64,000 nucleotides of DNA from positions 62,001 to 126,000 of the forward strand of contig NZ_LN831057.1 in NCBI RefSeq assembly GCF_001375495.1, given 5' to 3'. This DNA comes from Flaviflexus massiliensis. Lineage in GTDB: Bacteria; Actinomycetota; Actinomycetes; Actinomycetales; Actinomycetaceae. Below the pieces are notes generated by a model. It did not search any database and was not told the origin of the DNA. It saw only the letters and a program-made list of their open reading frames with translations. Shown here in pieces: positions 43,808 through 55,300 of this stretch. How positions within the stretch are numbered: position 1 is the stretch's first letter; every line of letters starts with the position of its first letter. The position numbers were made by a program, and so were the translations under genes.

Positions 43808-46800
43808 ATGACTAAGTCCGTACGTTACCCACTGCACCGCGACGGTGAGGTCGTAGCGTCCCCGAATTTCCCCCAGCTGGAAGAAACGATTCTTGACTAC
43901 TGGAAGCAGGACGGCACCTTCCAGGCTTCTATCGATCAGCGGGATGCGGGTGAGAACGGCTCCAACGAGTTCGTGTTCTACGACGGCCCCCCGTTCGCAA
44001 ACGGACTGCCCCACTACGGCCACCTCCTGACCGGTTACGTCAAGGACGTTGTTGGTCGCTTCCAAACCCAGATCGGACGCAGGGTCGAGCGCCGCTTCGG
44101 ATGGGACACGCACGGACTGCCCGCAGAACTGGAAGCGCAGCGTCTCCTCGGTATTGAGACCAAGGAAGAGATCCTGGAGATGGGCATCGACAAGTTCAAT
44201 GCCGAATGCCGGGCCTCCGTCCTTCGCTACACGAACGAGTGGGAAGACTACGTCACCCGCCAGGCCCGCTGGGTCGACTTCGAAAACGACTACAAGACCC
44301 TCGACACTCCCTTCATGGAGTCCGTCATCTGGGCATTCAAGACCCTGTATGACAAGGGACTGGCATACGAGGGCTACCGAGTACTTCCATACTGCTGGAA
44401 CGACGAAACCCCGCTCTCCAACCACGAGTTGAAGATGGACGACGACGTCTACCAGGACCGCCAAGACCAGACCGTGACCGTCGGCGTGCGTCTCGAAACC
44501 GGCGAACTTGCCCTCATCTGGACCACCACCCCCTGGACCCTGCCCTCGAACCTCGCAATCGCTGCGGGCCCCGACATCGACTACGTCGTGGTCCGCCCGG
44601 TCGAGGGCGACCTCGCCGGCCAAAAGGTTGTCCTTGCTGATGCGCTCCTTGCCTCCCACGCGAAGGAACTCGGCGAAGAGCCCGAAGTCGTTGAGCGCTT
44701 CAAGGGTAGGGACCTGCTTGGCCGCCGCTACACCCCGATCTTCAACTACTTCGCAGACGGCAGCGAGAGCGGCCCCGGCCCGAATGCGTTCCAGATCCTC
44801 AACGCCGACTTCGTCACCGTTGAGGACGGCACCGGCCTCGTCCACCTGGCACCCGCCTTCGGTGAAGACGATATGAACGTGTGTAACGATGCCGGTATTA
44901 AGCCCGTCGTTCCCGTCAACGACCGCGGCGAATTCACCTCGGTCGTGCCGGACTATGAGGGCATGCAGGTGTTTGACGCCAACATGCCGATCATCCGGGA
45001 CCTCCGTGACGGCACGGGACCGCTGGACGGACGTGGCGAGGATCGTCCCGTGCTCGTGCGCCACGCCTCCTACGTGCACTCGTATCCGCACTGCTGGCGC
45101 TGCCGCAAGCCCCTCATTTACAAGGCCGTCACGAGCTGGTTCATCCGTGTCACCGCGTTCCGTGACCGCATGGTCGAACTCAACCAGGACATTACCTGGG
45201 TTCCCGAGCACATCAAGGACGGGATCTTCGGCAACTGGCTCGCAGGGGCCCGCGACTGGTCCATCTCCCGCAACCGCTACTGGGGCAGCCCCATCCCCGT
45301 CTGGGTCTCGGACGACCCGACCTACCCCCGTACCGACGTGTACGGCTCACTCGCCGAGCTCGAGGCGGACTTTGGTAGGCTGCCGGTCGGTCCCCATGGG
45401 GAACCGAACCTGCACCGCCCCTACATTGATGACCTGACCCGCCCGAACCCGGATGACCCGACCGGCAAGTCCGTCATGCGACGCATCCCCGACATCCTCG
45501 ATGTTTGGTTCGACTCCGGCTCCATGCCGTTCGCTCAGGTCCACTACCCGTTCGAAAACCAGGACTGGTTCGAAAACCACTACCCGGGCGACTTCATCGT
45601 CGAATACATCGGTCAGACCCGCGGCTGGTTCTACACCCTCCACGTGCTCGCCACCGCACTGTTCGACAAGCCCGCCTTCCGCACCTCCGTCAGCCATGGC
45701 ATCGTCCTCGGCAACGACGGTCAGAAGATGAGCAAGTCGCTGAGGAACTACCCGGACGTGTACGAAATGTTCGACGAGGTCGGATCGGATGCGATGCGGT
45801 GGTTCCTCATGGCATCCCCGATCGTGCGCGGCGGCAACCTCATCGTCACCGAAGAGGGACTGCGGTCCACCGTCCGCCAGGTGCTCCTCCCGCTGTGGAA
45901 CACGTACTACTTCTTCTCCCTCTACGCCGGCACCTGCAACCAGGGCGCCGGATACGAGGCGAAGATCGTGACCGACACGGCCGGCATGGATGTCATGGAC
46001 CGGTACCTGCTGGCCTCCACGAAGGCGCTCGCGGACTCGGTCCGTGAGGACCTGCAGAACTTCGAGATTGCGTCCGCAACCGAACGGATCCGGCTCTTCC
46101 TTGATCTGCTCACCAACTGGTACGTGCGCACCTCCCGCGATCGTTTCTGGAACGAAGACACGGGCGCATTCGACACCCTCTACACGAGCCTCGAAACGCT
46201 TTCCAAGGTCATTGCACCGCTCGCACCGCTAGTCTCGGAAGAGATTTGGCGGGGACTTACGGGTGGTCGCTCGGTGCACCTGACCGACTGGCCGGAACTC
46301 CCGGACAGCTTTGCCGATGATGAGCTCGTGGAGGTCATGAACGAGGTTCGTCATGTCGTGTCCGCAGCCCACTCACTGCGCAAGGTCGAGAAGATCCGCG
46401 TGCGCCAGCCGCTCCGCAGCCTCGAATGCGTGACCGACCTCGACCTCGCACCCTTCACCGACCTCATTGCCTCCGAGGTCAACGTAAAGACCGCTCGCAT
46501 CACCAAGGCCGCGGATTCCGGTCTCGAAGTGACCGAATCCCTCGCGGTTCAGCCCCGCGAACTCCCCGGCGATCTCCGCAAGCTCACCTCCGCACTGTTC
46601 AAGGCAGCAAAGTCTGGTGCCTGGCATCGGGATGGCGAGAACGTCGTCATGGAACTGGACGAACCCGTCACGCTCGCGCCCGGACAGTTCACCCTCACCA
46701 CGGCAGTCAACGCTGCCGAGGGTGATGTGGCCACGGTCCTCGACTCCGGCTCCTTCGTTGTGCTCGACACCGAACTTGATGCGGAACTGGAGGCGGAAGG

Positions 46801-47011
46801 CTACGCCCGTGACCTCGTGCGTTCCATCCAGGACACCCGCAAGGCATCCGGCTTGCACGTGGCGGACAGGATCAAGCTGACCCTGACCGTCCCGTCCGAG
46901 AACCTCCCAGCCGTTGAGGCTAACCTTGACCTCATCAAGGCCGAGACCCTTGCCGTTGAAACAGAGATCACGGAAGGCGAGCTCGCCATCGTGACGGAGA
47001 AGATTGCTTGA
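43808..47011 (+). CDS. ileS: isoleucyl-tRNA synthetase
   Basis: 1067 aa. H-Y-G-H (about 69-72) and K-M-S-K-S (640-644) are the class I signatures, with the CP1 editing domain between. The length and the [13 protein letters not shown] start mark the long, eukaryote-like IleS type usual in actinobacteria, the group that includes mupirocin-tolerant enzymes. ATG 43808 has AGGAG nine bases upstream. Controlled by the T-box; overlaps folC. Confidence 0.97.
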   Translation: MTKSVRYPLHRDGEVVASPNFPQLEETILDYWKQDGTFQASIDQRDAGENGSNEFVFYDGPPFANGLPHYGHLLTGYVKDVVGRFQTQIGRRVERRFGWDTHGLPAELEAQRLLGIETKEEILEMGIDKFNAECRASVLRYTNEWEDYVTRQARWVDFENDYKTLDTPFMESVIWAFKTLYDKGLAYEGYRVLPYCWNDETPLSNHELKMDDDVYQDRQDQTVTVGVRLETGELALIWTTTPWTLPSNLAIAAGPDIDYVVVRPVEGDLAGQKVVLADALLASHAKELGEEPEVVERFKGRDLLGRRYTPIFNYFADGSESGPGPNAFQILNADFVTVEDGTGLVHLAPAFGEDDMNVCNDAGIKPVVPVNDRGEFTSVVPDYEGMQVFDANMPIIRDLRDGTGPLDGRGEDRPVLVRHASYVHSYPHCWRCRKPLIYKAVTSWFIRVTAFRDRMVELNQDITWVPEHIKDGIFGNWLAGARDWSISRNRYWGSPIPVWVSDDPTYPRTDVYGSLAELEADFGRLPVGPHGEPNLHRPYIDDLTRPNPDDPTGKSVMRRIPDILDVWFDSGSMPFAQVHYPFENQDWFENHYPGDFIVEYIGQTRGWFYTLHVLATALFDKPAFRTSVSHGIVLGNDGQKMSKSLRNYPDVYEMFDEVGSDAMRWFLMASPIVRGGNLIVTEEGLRSTVRQVLLPLWNTYYFFSLYAGTCNQGAGYEAKIVTDTAGMDVMDRYLLASTKALADSVREDLQNFEIASATERIRLFLDLLTNWYVRTSRDRFWNEDTGAFDTLYTSLETLSKVIAPLAPLVSEEIWRGLTGGRSVHLTDWPELPDSFADDELVEVMNEVRHVVSAAHSLRKVEKIRVRQPLRSLECVTDLDLAPFTDLIASEVNVKTARITKAADSGLEVTESLAVQPRELPGDLRKLTSALFKAAKSGAWHRDGENVVMELDEPVTLAPGQFTLTTAVNAAEGDVATVLDSGSFVVLDTELDAELEAEGYARDLVRSIQDTRKASGLHVADRIKLTLTVPSENLPAVEANLDLIKAETLAVETEITEGELAIVTEKIA

Positions 47012-48573
47012 GCAACGACAAGTTACCCACCACCCCCGATCCTGAAGACCGGGAAGAACTGAGCCTGACCGACATGCGAGCCATCGAGGCCGAGGAGCAG
47101 GCCGAGAAGGAGTACGCGGAAGCGGTCGAACAGATCGCCGCCTCCGGAATCCTTGGCGACTCCGAGCTCATTGCCGAAGTGGTGAACGAACCGGATCCGA
47201 TCGTGGAACTGGCGGAGGAGAGCGGGATGGAGGAGAGGATGGCGCAGATTGCTGCCGACATCAACTCCCGAGCCCCAGAACACGATGTTCAGCCCTCCAC
47301 GGCGCGCGTCGTTCACTGCCTCGACATCCTCGGCAACCCGCAGGACTCCTACCGGTCGATCCACATCACCGGAACCAACGGGAAAACCTCCACGTCCCGC
47401 ATGATCGCCGCCCTCCTGGAAGAAAAGGGCATGAGGGTGGGACGTTACAGTTCCCCCCACATGCACACCATGAGGGAGCGCATCACGATCGATGGGCAAA
47501 CCATCTCCCGAGCGGGATGGATTGACACGTGGGAACAGATCCAGCCCGCGGTCGAGATGGTCGACATGGCCTCGGTCGCCCAGGGCGGCCCCCGCATGTC
47601 CACCTTCGAGATCTACACGGTCATGGCCTACGCCGCCTTCGCGGACGCCCCCGTCGATGTTGCGGTCATCGAGGTGGGCATGGGCGGACTGTGGGATGCC
47701 ACCAACGTCATCGACGCTGACGTTGCCGTAATCACCACGGTGGACGTGGACCATGCTCGCTACCTCGGAAACACGAGGGAAGAAGTGGCGACCGAAAAGG
47801 TCGGGATCATCAAGGATGGCGCCACCGTCATTTCCGCCATTCAGCACCCCGAAGTGCTCCCGATCCTGGCCGAGGCGGTCTCGCGCCACCGCGCTCACCT
47901 CGAACTTGAGGCACGCGACCTGCACCTGCTCGACCGCACACCCGGCGTGGGCGGGCAGATGATCTCTGTCCAAACCCCCGCCGCCACCTACCACGAGATC
48001 CCTTTCAATCTCCTTGGTCGCCACCAGGCCAGGAACGCAACCCTGGCGATTGGTGCCGTGGAGGCGTTCTTTGGGGGAGGTGCACTGGATGCGACCGTGC
48101 TCGAACACGCCCTCATGTCCGTCCAGTCCCCGGGCCGCCTCGAAGTGGTCCGCAACTCGCCCACCGTGGTGGCCGATGGTGGACACAACCCGGCAGGGGT
48201 CGAAGCTACTGTTGCTGCCATGAAGGAGACCTTTCACGGCCCCATCGTGGCAGTATTCGCTGCCATGGCGGACAAGGAGGTGGAGCAGATGCTGGGCGTT
48301 CTGGAACCCGTTCTCGATGCCATCGTCGTCACCCACCTCGACAATCCTCGCGCACTCCCGATCGAGGACCTGCGTGAAATCGCCGAAGATGTCTTCGGTG
48401 AGGAACGAGTGCGAGAAGAATACGATCTGCTCGAGGCCGTGGATGCGGCAGCAACGCTTGCCGAGCAGGTGAACCGGGAGGAGATGACCGCTCCCGCGGT
48501 CCTCACCATCGGTTCCATCGAGCTCGCGAGCCGGGTCCGCGAACTCTTCGGTCGAGCAGCGAGGAGCATCTAG
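47008..48573 (+). CDS. folC: folylpolyglutamate / dihydrofolate synthase
   Basis: 521 aa Mur-ligase-type enzyme adding glutamate to folates. P-loop G-T-N-G-K-T-S (122-128), later A-T-E-K-V-G-I-I-K and D-G-G-H-N-P-A-G motifs. A TTG start overlaps the ileS stop. The ~85 residues before the folate-binding core are strongly acidic ([12 protein letters not shown]), longer than in most relatives. Confidence 0.95.
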   Translation: MSNDKLPTTPDPEDREELSLTDMRAIEAEEQAEKEYAEAVEQIAASGILGDSELIAEVVNEPDPIVELAEESGMEERMAQIAADINSRAPEHDVQPSTARVVHCLDILGNPQDSYRSIHITGTNGKTSTSRMIAALLEEKGMRVGRYSSPHMHTMRERITIDGQTISRAGWIDTWEQIQPAVEMVDMASVAQGGPRMSTFEIYTVMAYAAFADAPVDVAVIEVGMGGLWDATNVIDADVAVITTVDVDHARYLGNTREEVATEKVGIIKDGATVISAIQHPEVLPILAEAVSRHRAHLELEARDLHLLDRTPGVGGQMISVQTPAATYHEIPFNLLGRHQARNATLAIGAVEAFFGGGALDATVLEHALMSVQSPGRLEVVRNSPTVVADGGHNPAGVEATVAAMKETFHGPIVAVFAAMADKEVEQMLGVLEPVLDAIVVTHLDNPRALPIEDLREIAEDVFGEERVREEYDLLEAVDAAATLAEQVNREEMTAPAVLTIGSIELASRVRELFGRAARSI

Positions 48574-48998
48574 TGGCACGATCAAATCCGCAGACCGCCC
48601 CCATCCCCAAAGGCTCCGCCCTTGCTCAGTTCACGCTGACGATGCTGATCCTCGAGGTCCTCGTCGTGCTGTTTGCTGGCGTGGCCGCCTTTGGGCTCAA
48701 GGTGGCAGGTGCCGGGGTGATCTGGACTGCGACCGGCATCGGCATGCTCATCTGCATCATTGCCGGCTACCTCATGCGGAAGAACCCTCAGGTCGGCCTC
48801 ATCGCCGGCTCCATCGCCCAAGCCGTTGTCCTCGCCACGGAGATCTGGCTTCCTGAAGGACTGGTCGTTGGCATCACCTTCCTCATCCTGTGGGTCGCCG
48901 CCATCTACTGGGGGGCGAAGCTCGATCGGGAGCGTGCCGAACGCAGGTTTGAACAGGCCGAATGGGAACGCAACAACCTCGAAGCCGGAGAGGTATAA
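48573..48998 (+). CDS. DUF4233 family membrane protein
   Basis: 141 aa with three to four membrane helices (T-L-T-M-L-I-L-E-V-L-V-V-L-F-A-G start). Located between folC and ndk, the conserved actinobacterial position of DUF4233. The GTG start overlaps the last base of folC. The function is unknown; the C-terminus is a charged helix (R-E-R-A-E-R-R-F-E-Q-A-E). Confidence 0.85.
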   Translation: MARSNPQTAPIPKGSALAQFTLTMLILEVLVVLFAGVAAFGLKVAGAGVIWTATGIGMLICIIAGYLMRKNPQVGLIAGSIAQAVVLATEIWLPEGLVVGITFLILWVAAIYWGAKLDRERAERRFEQAEWERNNLEAGEV

Positions 48999-49040
48999 AC
49001 AGTCATCCGGCGCGAGGCTTTCCGAACGAAGCAAAGAGCA

Positions 49041-49080
49041 CGAAAGCCCCATCTCACCAATGTGTGAGGTAGGGCTTTCG
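49041..49080 (+). terminator. hairpin between the DUF4233 gene and ndk
   Basis: CGAAAGCCC and CTCAC pair with GTGAG and GGGCTTTCG; probable terminator of the ileS operon. Confidence 0.7.
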
Positions 49081-49119
49081 GTCCAAGGAAGAGGCTGCGT
49101 GCCCGTTAGAATGTTGTCC

Positions 49120-49536
49120 ATGGAACAAACACTCCTCCTTGTGAAGCCCGATGGTGTGCGCCGGAATCTCGTTGGCGAGGTACTGTCTCGAATTGAACGC
49201 AAAGGTTACGTGATCGCGAACCTCAAGATGGTGAACGTATCGACAGACCTCCTGGGCGAGCACTATGCAGAACACCGTGACAAGCCATTCTTCGCCTCAC
49301 TCGTGCGGTACATGAGCACGGGTTCTGTGGTTGCCGCCGTCATCGAAGGCGAGCGCGTGATTGAAGGAGTCCGTTCTCTGTCCGGGTCAACCGAACCCAC
49401 TCTTGCTGTTCCTGGCACGATCCGAGGCGACCTTGGTCGCGACTGGGGAAGCGGACAGATCGAGAACATCGTTCATTCCTCAGATTCGCCCGAATCCGCA
49501 GAGCGCGAGATCGCCCTCTGGTTCCCTGCCGATTAG
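49120..49536 (+). CDS. ndk: nucleoside diphosphate kinase
   Basis: 138 aa. T-L-L-L-V-K-P-D-G start and the catalytic His in N-I-V-H-S-S-D-S. Balances NTP pools. ATG 49120 fits the family start; an ATG at 49111 in the same frame is possible. No strong ribosome site is visible. Confidence 0.96.
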   Translation: MEQTLLLVKPDGVRRNLVGEVLSRIERKGYVIANLKMVNVSTDLLGEHYAEHRDKPFFASLVRYMSTGSVVAAVIEGERVIEGVRSLSGSTEPTLAVPGTIRGDLGRDWGSGQIENIVHSSDSPESAEREIALWFPAD

Positions 49537-49603
49537 AAGCTGGTCCACCCTCAATCACCCATCCAGATTCTGCTTCTTACCACCCCTGAGAAGCCGAACT
49601 CAA

Positions 49604-49632
49604 ATTGCCCGCCGCACCCCGCAGCGGGCAAT
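49604..49632 (+). terminator. terminator after ndk
   Basis: ATTGCCCGC / GCGGGCAAT stem with an 11-base loop. Confidence 0.75.
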
Positions 49633-49721
49633 CCTTGCGCCGCCGCGTCACAGGTGTGCAAAGGCCAACAAGAGTTACGAGAAAGAGTGGCGCAGTGGTC
49701 GCTGAAGCCCGCTCTCCAGCG

Positions 49722-49743
49722 TATAGTGTGTGGTGGAACACCA
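49722..49743 (+). promoter_or_regulatory. candidate dhaKLM promoter -10 with adjacent inverted repeat
   Basis: TATAGT at 49722-49727 is a good -10 hexamer. Immediately after it TGGTG-GAA-CACCA (49731-49743) could be a repressor site. No clear -35 is seen. Confidence 0.45.
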
Positions 49744-49765
49744 TGATCTGGCCGAAGGAGTCCCA

Positions 49766-50767
49766 GTGAAAAAGCTCATCAATGATCCACACAATGTCGT
49801 TATCGAATCAGTCCGCGGATTTGCTGGGGCCCACCCCGAGCACGTCCTCTTCCAAGAAGAACCCATGGTGGTTTCGCGCGCCGAAGTGAAGGACGAAGGC
49901 AAGGTCGGCCTCGTTTCGGGTGGTGGCTCCGGCCACGAACCCCTGCACGCAGGCTTTGTCGGCTACGGAATGCTGGATGCTGCCGTTCCCGGTGCTGTCT
50001 TTACCTCGCCTACCCCGGACCCGATTCTCGATGCTACGAAGATCGCTGACCGCGGTGCCGGGGTTCTCCACATCGTCAAGAACTACACCGGTGACGTCCT
50101 CAACTTCGAAACGGCAGCCGAACTTGCTGACGCCGAGGACATCAAGGTTGCCTCGGTCATCGTCAACGACGACGTAGCGGTCGAAGACTCCCTCTACACC
50201 GCAGGCCGTCGTGGCGTAGCAGGCACGATGCTCGTGGAGAAGATTGCCGGAGCGGCTGCCGAGCGCGGTGATGATCTTGAGGGCGTGACCGAGGTTGCTC
50301 AGCGCGTTATCGACAACGTGCGTTCCATGGGTGTTGCGCTCAGCGCCTGTACGGTACCTCACGCTGGTAAGCCCTCCTTCGAACTCGCAGAAAACGAAGT
50401 CGAGATCGGTATCGGCATTCACGGTGAGCCGGGCCGCCACCGGATCCCGATGGCAACGGCCGACGAGATCACCGACCAGCTTCTTGACCCGGTCGTCAAG
50501 GACCTGGGTCTTGCAGGTGGCGAGAAGGCTATCGTTCTCGTGAACGGCATGGGAGGCACCCCGCTGTCCGAGCTGTACATCATGTACGCACGCGTCGCGA
50601 AGCGGCTCGGTGAGCTGAATGTAGAAATTTCCCGCAGCCTCGTTGGCTCGTACATCACGAGCTTGGAGATGCAGGGAGCGTCTGTCACCCTGCTCAAGGC
50701 TGATGACGAAATGATTGAACTGTTCGACGCCCCCGTGAACACGGTGGCATACCGAAAGGGAATGTAA
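49766..50767 (+). CDS. dhaK: dihydroxyacetone kinase subunit DhaK (PTS-dependent)
   Basis: 333 aa. Binds dihydroxyacetone covalently through His219 in G-I-H-G-E-P-G; G-G-G-S-G-H-E-P near the N-terminus. GTG 49766 with AAGGAG five bases upstream gives the usual K-K-L-I-N-D-P start. First gene of dhaKLM. Confidence 0.97.
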   Translation: MKKLINDPHNVVIESVRGFAGAHPEHVLFQEEPMVVSRAEVKDEGKVGLVSGGGSGHEPLHAGFVGYGMLDAAVPGAVFTSPTPDPILDATKIADRGAGVLHIVKNYTGDVLNFETAAELADAEDIKVASVIVNDDVAVEDSLYTAGRRGVAGTMLVEKIAGAAAERGDDLEGVTEVAQRVIDNVRSMGVALSACTVPHAGKPSFELAENEVEIGIGIHGEPGRHRIPMATADEITDQLLDPVVKDLGLAGGEKAIVLVNGMGGTPLSELYIMYARVAKRLGELNVEISRSLVGSYITSLEMQGASVTLLKADDEMIELFDAPVNTVAYRKGM

Positions 50768-50769
50768 GC

Positions 50770-51399
50770 ATGACACTTGGTAAAGATTGGGCAATCGCCT
50801 GGATCGAAGGCTGCGTGAAGACGGTCTCCGAGCACCGCGAAGAACTCATTGAGCTCGACCGCGCTATTGGGGACGGCGACCACGGAGAAAACCTTGATCG
50901 CGGCTTCACCGCAGTGAAATCCAAGCTGTCCAGTGCCGACGTGTCCAACTCCGGTGATGTCCTCAAGCTGGTCGCCACCACCCTCATGTCCACCGTCGGT
51001 GGCGCCTCCGGCCCGCTCCTTGGTACCGCATTCCTTCGCGCCGCCAAGGAAGTGACAGCAGAGAATCTTGGCCCGCGCGATCTTGTGGCGATGCTGGAAG
51101 CTGGCCTCGCCGGCATCCAGGCCCGAGGCAAGGCCGACGAGGGTGAGAAGACGATGGTGGATGCATGGGCTCCGGCCGTTCGTGCCGCCGAGAAGGCAGC
51201 AAAGGATGGTCTCGCACCCGAGGCAGTGCTCCGTGCAGCCGCTGATGCTGCGCAGGCAGGTGCGGTTGCCACCGGTCCGCTCAAGGCCACCAAGGGGCGT
51301 GCCTCCTACCTGGGTGAGCGCTCTATCGGTCACCGCGACCCGGGTGCGACCTCGAGCGCTTACCTTCTGGAAGAGGCGGCGAAGGCGGCAGAGAAGTGA
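50770..51399 (+). CDS. dhaL: dihydroxyacetone kinase subunit DhaL
   Basis: 209 aa. ADP-binding subunit; the I-G-D-G-D-H-G motif coordinates Mg-ADP. G-G-A-S-G-P-L and S-I-G-H-R-D-P-G-A-T-S are family signatures. Two bases after dhaK. Confidence 0.97.
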   Translation: MTLGKDWAIAWIEGCVKTVSEHREELIELDRAIGDGDHGENLDRGFTAVKSKLSSADVSNSGDVLKLVATTLMSTVGGASGPLLGTAFLRAAKEVTAENLGPRDLVAMLEAGLAGIQARGKADEGEKTMVDAWAPAVRAAEKAAKDGLAPEAVLRAAADAAQAGAVATGPLKATKGRASYLGERSIGHRDPGATSSAYLLEEAAKAAEK

Positions 51400-52085
51400 G
51401 CATCTCCGTCGGTCTCGTACTTGTCTCTCACTCCGAGCTCATCGCTCGGGGACTGGGGGAGCTCGCGGGACAGATGGCAGCGGATGTCACGATCGTGCCC
51501 GCGGGCGGGCTTGATGATGGTGGGATCGGAACCTCGTACGAGAAGATCGAGTCCGCCATCCAGTCCCTCCGCTCTCAGGGCCTTGCTGCACTGGTGCTGA
51601 CCGACCTTGGTTCGGCCACCATGACCGTGGAAGCTGTGCTTGAAACATTGGAGGACAAGGAAGTTGTCTTTGCGGACGCTCCCTTCCTCGAAGGTGCGAT
51701 AGCGGCAGCGGTCTCCGCTCAGCAGGGTTCTGACCTGTGGGAGGCGGCCAGTGCCGCTCTTGGCTCCGCTTCGATCTACATCGACAAGCTCGACACGACC
51801 CCGGCTCCCGAATCGGGATCCGAGGACTCGAATGGATTCTTCAAGAGGGAAGCCGTCGTGGCCGACGAGGCGGGCCTCCATGCTCGCCCCGCCGCCCAAG
51901 TCGCCGCCATGGCAGGCGAATACGAAGGTGAGATCTTCATTAACGATGCGGAGGCGGACTCGATCATGTCGATCATGGCCCTCGGCATTAAGCAGGGGGA
52001 GACCGTCATTGTTTCCACCAAGGATCCCAAGTGCTGGGCAGGTGTCGACAAGATCGCTGACGCGATCACGGCAGGCCTCGACTAG
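51396..52085 (+). CDS. dhaM: DhaM phosphotransfer protein (EIIA-Man + HPr)
   Basis: 229 aa in two domains: an EIIA-mannose-like domain with the phosphorylated His12 (V-S-H-S) and an HPr-like domain with His in G-L-H-A-R-P. It re-phosphorylates DhaL-bound ADP using PEP-derived phosphate, so the kinase depends on the PTS. The EI-like third domain of E. coli DhaM is absent. GTG start overlapping dhaL. Confidence 0.96.
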   Translation: MSISVGLVLVSHSELIARGLGELAGQMAADVTIVPAGGLDDGGIGTSYEKIESAIQSLRSQGLAALVLTDLGSATMTVEAVLETLEDKEVVFADAPFLEGAIAAAVSAQQGSDLWEAASAALGSASIYIDKLDTTPAPESGSEDSNGFFKREAVVADEAGLHARPAAQVAAMAGEYEGEIFINDAEADSIMSIMALGIKQGETVIVSTKDPKCWAGVDKIADAITAGLD

Positions 52086-52148
52086 AGGCAGCCGCGCGAA
52101 CAGCGCAGAATAACCGCAACCAGTAGCTACGACAGAGCAAAATGAACC

Positions 52149-52176
52149 GTGTGGGGCGAGGAAACTCGCCCCACAC
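52149..52176 (+). terminator. terminator after dhaM
   Basis: GTGTGGGGCGAG-GAAA-CTCGCCCCACAC, 12-bp perfect stem. Confidence 0.9.
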
Positions 52177-52325
52177 CCATGTCTGCAGCCGCTGCACTAG
52201 CTAACCATGTCCGTGGAGGGTTATACCCGTCAAGGTGGTGAAAGAGGTGCGAGAAGGTGGCGTGAGAAGAGGGCTCTGCGGATGACCTGCACTGATTCGG
52301 GGGGAGAGTGCCCTAAACTAGCTTC

Positions 52326-55300
52326 GTGCATCTCAAACAGCTGACGCTCCGCGGTTTCAAGTCCTTTGCGACCGCGACAACGCTGACCTTCGAACCCGGT
52401 ATCAACTGCGTTGTTGGTCCCAACGGTTCTGGTAAGTCCAACGTTGTTGATGCGCTCTCGTGGGTCATGGGTGAGCAGGGCGCGAAAACCCTGCGTGGCG
52501 GGTCCATGGCCGATGTCATCTTTGCCGGCACTGCTGACAGGCCGGCACTGGGCCGCGCCGAAGTGTCCCTCACGATCGATAACTCCGACGGTGCGCTCCC
52601 CATTTCCTACACGGAAGTGACGATCTCCCGTACCCTTTTCCGGTCCGGCGGATCCGAATACGCGATCAACGGTTCCCCCGTCAGGCTCCTTGATATTCAG
52701 GAGCTCCTGTCCGATACAGGCATGGGGAAGGAAATGCATGTCATCGTTGGGCAGGGCAGGCTCGACTCCGTCCTCCAAGCCACCCCCGAAGAACGACGCT
52801 CCTTCATTGAAGAAGCCGCCGGGGTCCTCAAGCACCGCCGCAGGAAAGAGAAAGCCCTGCGGAAAATGGAGTCGATGGAGACAAACCTCAACAGGCTTGC
52901 CGACCTCACGACCGAGCTGCGCAGGCAGCTTGGTCCCCTTGCACGGCAAGCGCAGGCCGCGCGCAATGCCCAGGTCATCCAAGCCGAACTTAGGGACGCT
53001 CAAGCCCGCCTCCTCGCAGACGACATTGCCCAGGTTCAGGCCCGCCTCAGCGCCGCTGAGGAAGATGAAGGGCGGATGCGTGCGCGGCGCGAAGAACTCG
53101 CAAGCAAGCGCAGTGAAGTGCGTGAAGAAGTTGCCCACCTTGAAGAAGAACGAGCCAAAGCAAACCCGATTATCGCCGACCTGACTGAATCGTGGCAGCG
53201 GCTCTCCACCCAGGCCGAACGCTTCTCCTCCCTCGTGAACCTTGCAGGGGAGCGCGCCCGCTCACTCTCGTCCCACCAGGAAACCCAGCGCAAGGAATCC
53301 CCCGAAGAGATCCGGTCGAGGGCCGCAACGGTCCGTGCCGAAGAAACAGAGCTCAAGCACAGGGCTGAAGAAACGGAACGCACCCTAACCGCCGCGATCA
53401 CGAAGCGCGAGACGGCCGAGAACGAAGAAAAGGAACTCGATCGAGAGATCTCGTCCCTGTCCCGCACCATCGCCGACCGCAGGGAAGACGCGGCACGCCT
53501 CAGCGGCAGGATCGTGACCGCCACCAGCCGAGTCCAGTCACTGACGGAAGAGCGGGAACGAGTCGAGTCTGCACGGGATGCTGCAAAGATCCGTGAAGAG
53601 GACGCACGCACCAAGGTTGCCTCCGCAGAAGAGTCCATCGTCGCCCACGATGGTGGGAACGATGACCTGTCGAAGGAACACGAAAAGCTGTCCGAGCAGG
53701 TCGCAAGCGCAAAGGAAGGCCTGACAGCCGCCCGGAACGAACAGTCGGAAGCACGCGGGCGCCGAGACATCTCCAACACTCGAGCAGAAACCCTTGCGCT
53801 CTCACTCGAGCCCGAAGACGGCTCCACCCAAGTACTGGAAAACGTCCACGGAATCACCGGATGGCTCCGCACCCACCTCGAGGTGACCGACGGTTGGGAA
53901 GCCGCAGCCGAAGCGGCACTTGGAGACCTCGCAGAGGCACTGACTGCCGCTGATGTCGACTCCGCAATCTCAGCACTCCGCTACGTCCGAGAAGGCGAAG
54001 GCGGGCGGGTAGTCCTGGCCGTCGAAGGCAGGGAAACACAGGCTGATCGAGAGCTTCAGGAACAAGCTAAGCGAGCTCTCGAACAGGTAGGCGTCAGCAC
54101 CGATGATGCGATACTTGCCACCGAAGCCGTTGGTGGCTGGAATGGGCTGGACGAGGTTCTAGCCGGAACAATTCTCGCGACAGACCTGACCTTGGCCGGT
54201 CGCCTGGTCACTGCTGGGGCACCACGCGTCGTCACTCGCGAAGGTGATGCGGTTGGTCCTGGAAGCGCTCGCGGTGGCTCGGTATCCGAAGCCTCGATTC
54301 TCGCCCGCCAGGCCGCAGCCCGCACCGCACGCAGCGAAGCCGACCAGGCGGCCCTCGACCTGGAAAAGGCCAATGCCGCTGTGGAGAAGGCCCAGGCTAC
54401 TCTTGACGATATTGAAGGCAGGTACGCGGCGACGAGCTCCGAATTGCACACCCGCGATGCTCAGCTGGCGGCAGCCACCGCCCAACTCGGCGTGCTGCGC
54501 CAGTCACTGAGTGCGGCACGGGCCGAGGTGGAGCGTAATACGCAAAGGCTCGAACGCATCGGTGTTGAGCTTGCCCAGCGCCAAGAAGAACTCGCCGGCC
54601 TCGAGTCGGATCGAGAAGCCCAGGACGTTGCTCCAGAAGACCTGGAATCAAAGCTTGCCGCCGCGCAGGCACGCAAGACCACCCTGCACGAGACAACAGT
54701 GGCTGCCCGCTCGGAAGAAACCGAGGCGAGGCTCGCACTTCGGATCGCCCAAGAACGCTCCACGGTCATTGCCGGCAAGGCAGACTCCCTCGAACGACAC
54801 GCTCGTACCGAAGAGGCACGCCTCGTGGAAGAGCAACGCAGAAAGGCTCGGAGGGCCCACCACGCGACCATTGCCCGGCAGGTCGCAACCTTGGCCTCCG
54901 AGACTCTGACCCGGGTTGAGGCGGCCCGTGATACGGCTGCGCGCTTGCGTAAAGAAGCGGAGCTAGGTCGATCGGATCGGGATGTTGCTCTCGCTCAAGC
55001 CCGGCAGCGCCTTGAAGAGGTGCAAGAAAAGCTCGCCGAGGTGGATGATGCGACAAACCGCAGAGACATCGCGAAGGCCGAGCAGCGGATCCTGCTCGAA
55101 CAGCTCTCCGACAAGGCACGTGTCGAACTGGCCATGGGGGCCGAAGAACTCGTCAACGAGTTTGGTCCGCTTGTGCAGGTGCCGGGCGAGGATGGTCCCA
55201 CACCCTACGTTCGTGACGAACAGCAGAAACGCTTTGAACAGTCACAGCGAAAGCTTGCACGCCTGGGCAAAATCAATCCGCTCGCGCTTGAGGAGCACGC

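Noticed and set aside
43709-45211. 500-codon minus-strand frame opposite ileS
   Set aside because: Overlaps the T-box and the ileS start; composition of an antisense shadow.
47023-48585. 520-codon minus-strand frame opposite folC
   Set aside because: Shadow of folC codon bias; His/Gly/Asp-rich nonsense product and no ribosome site.
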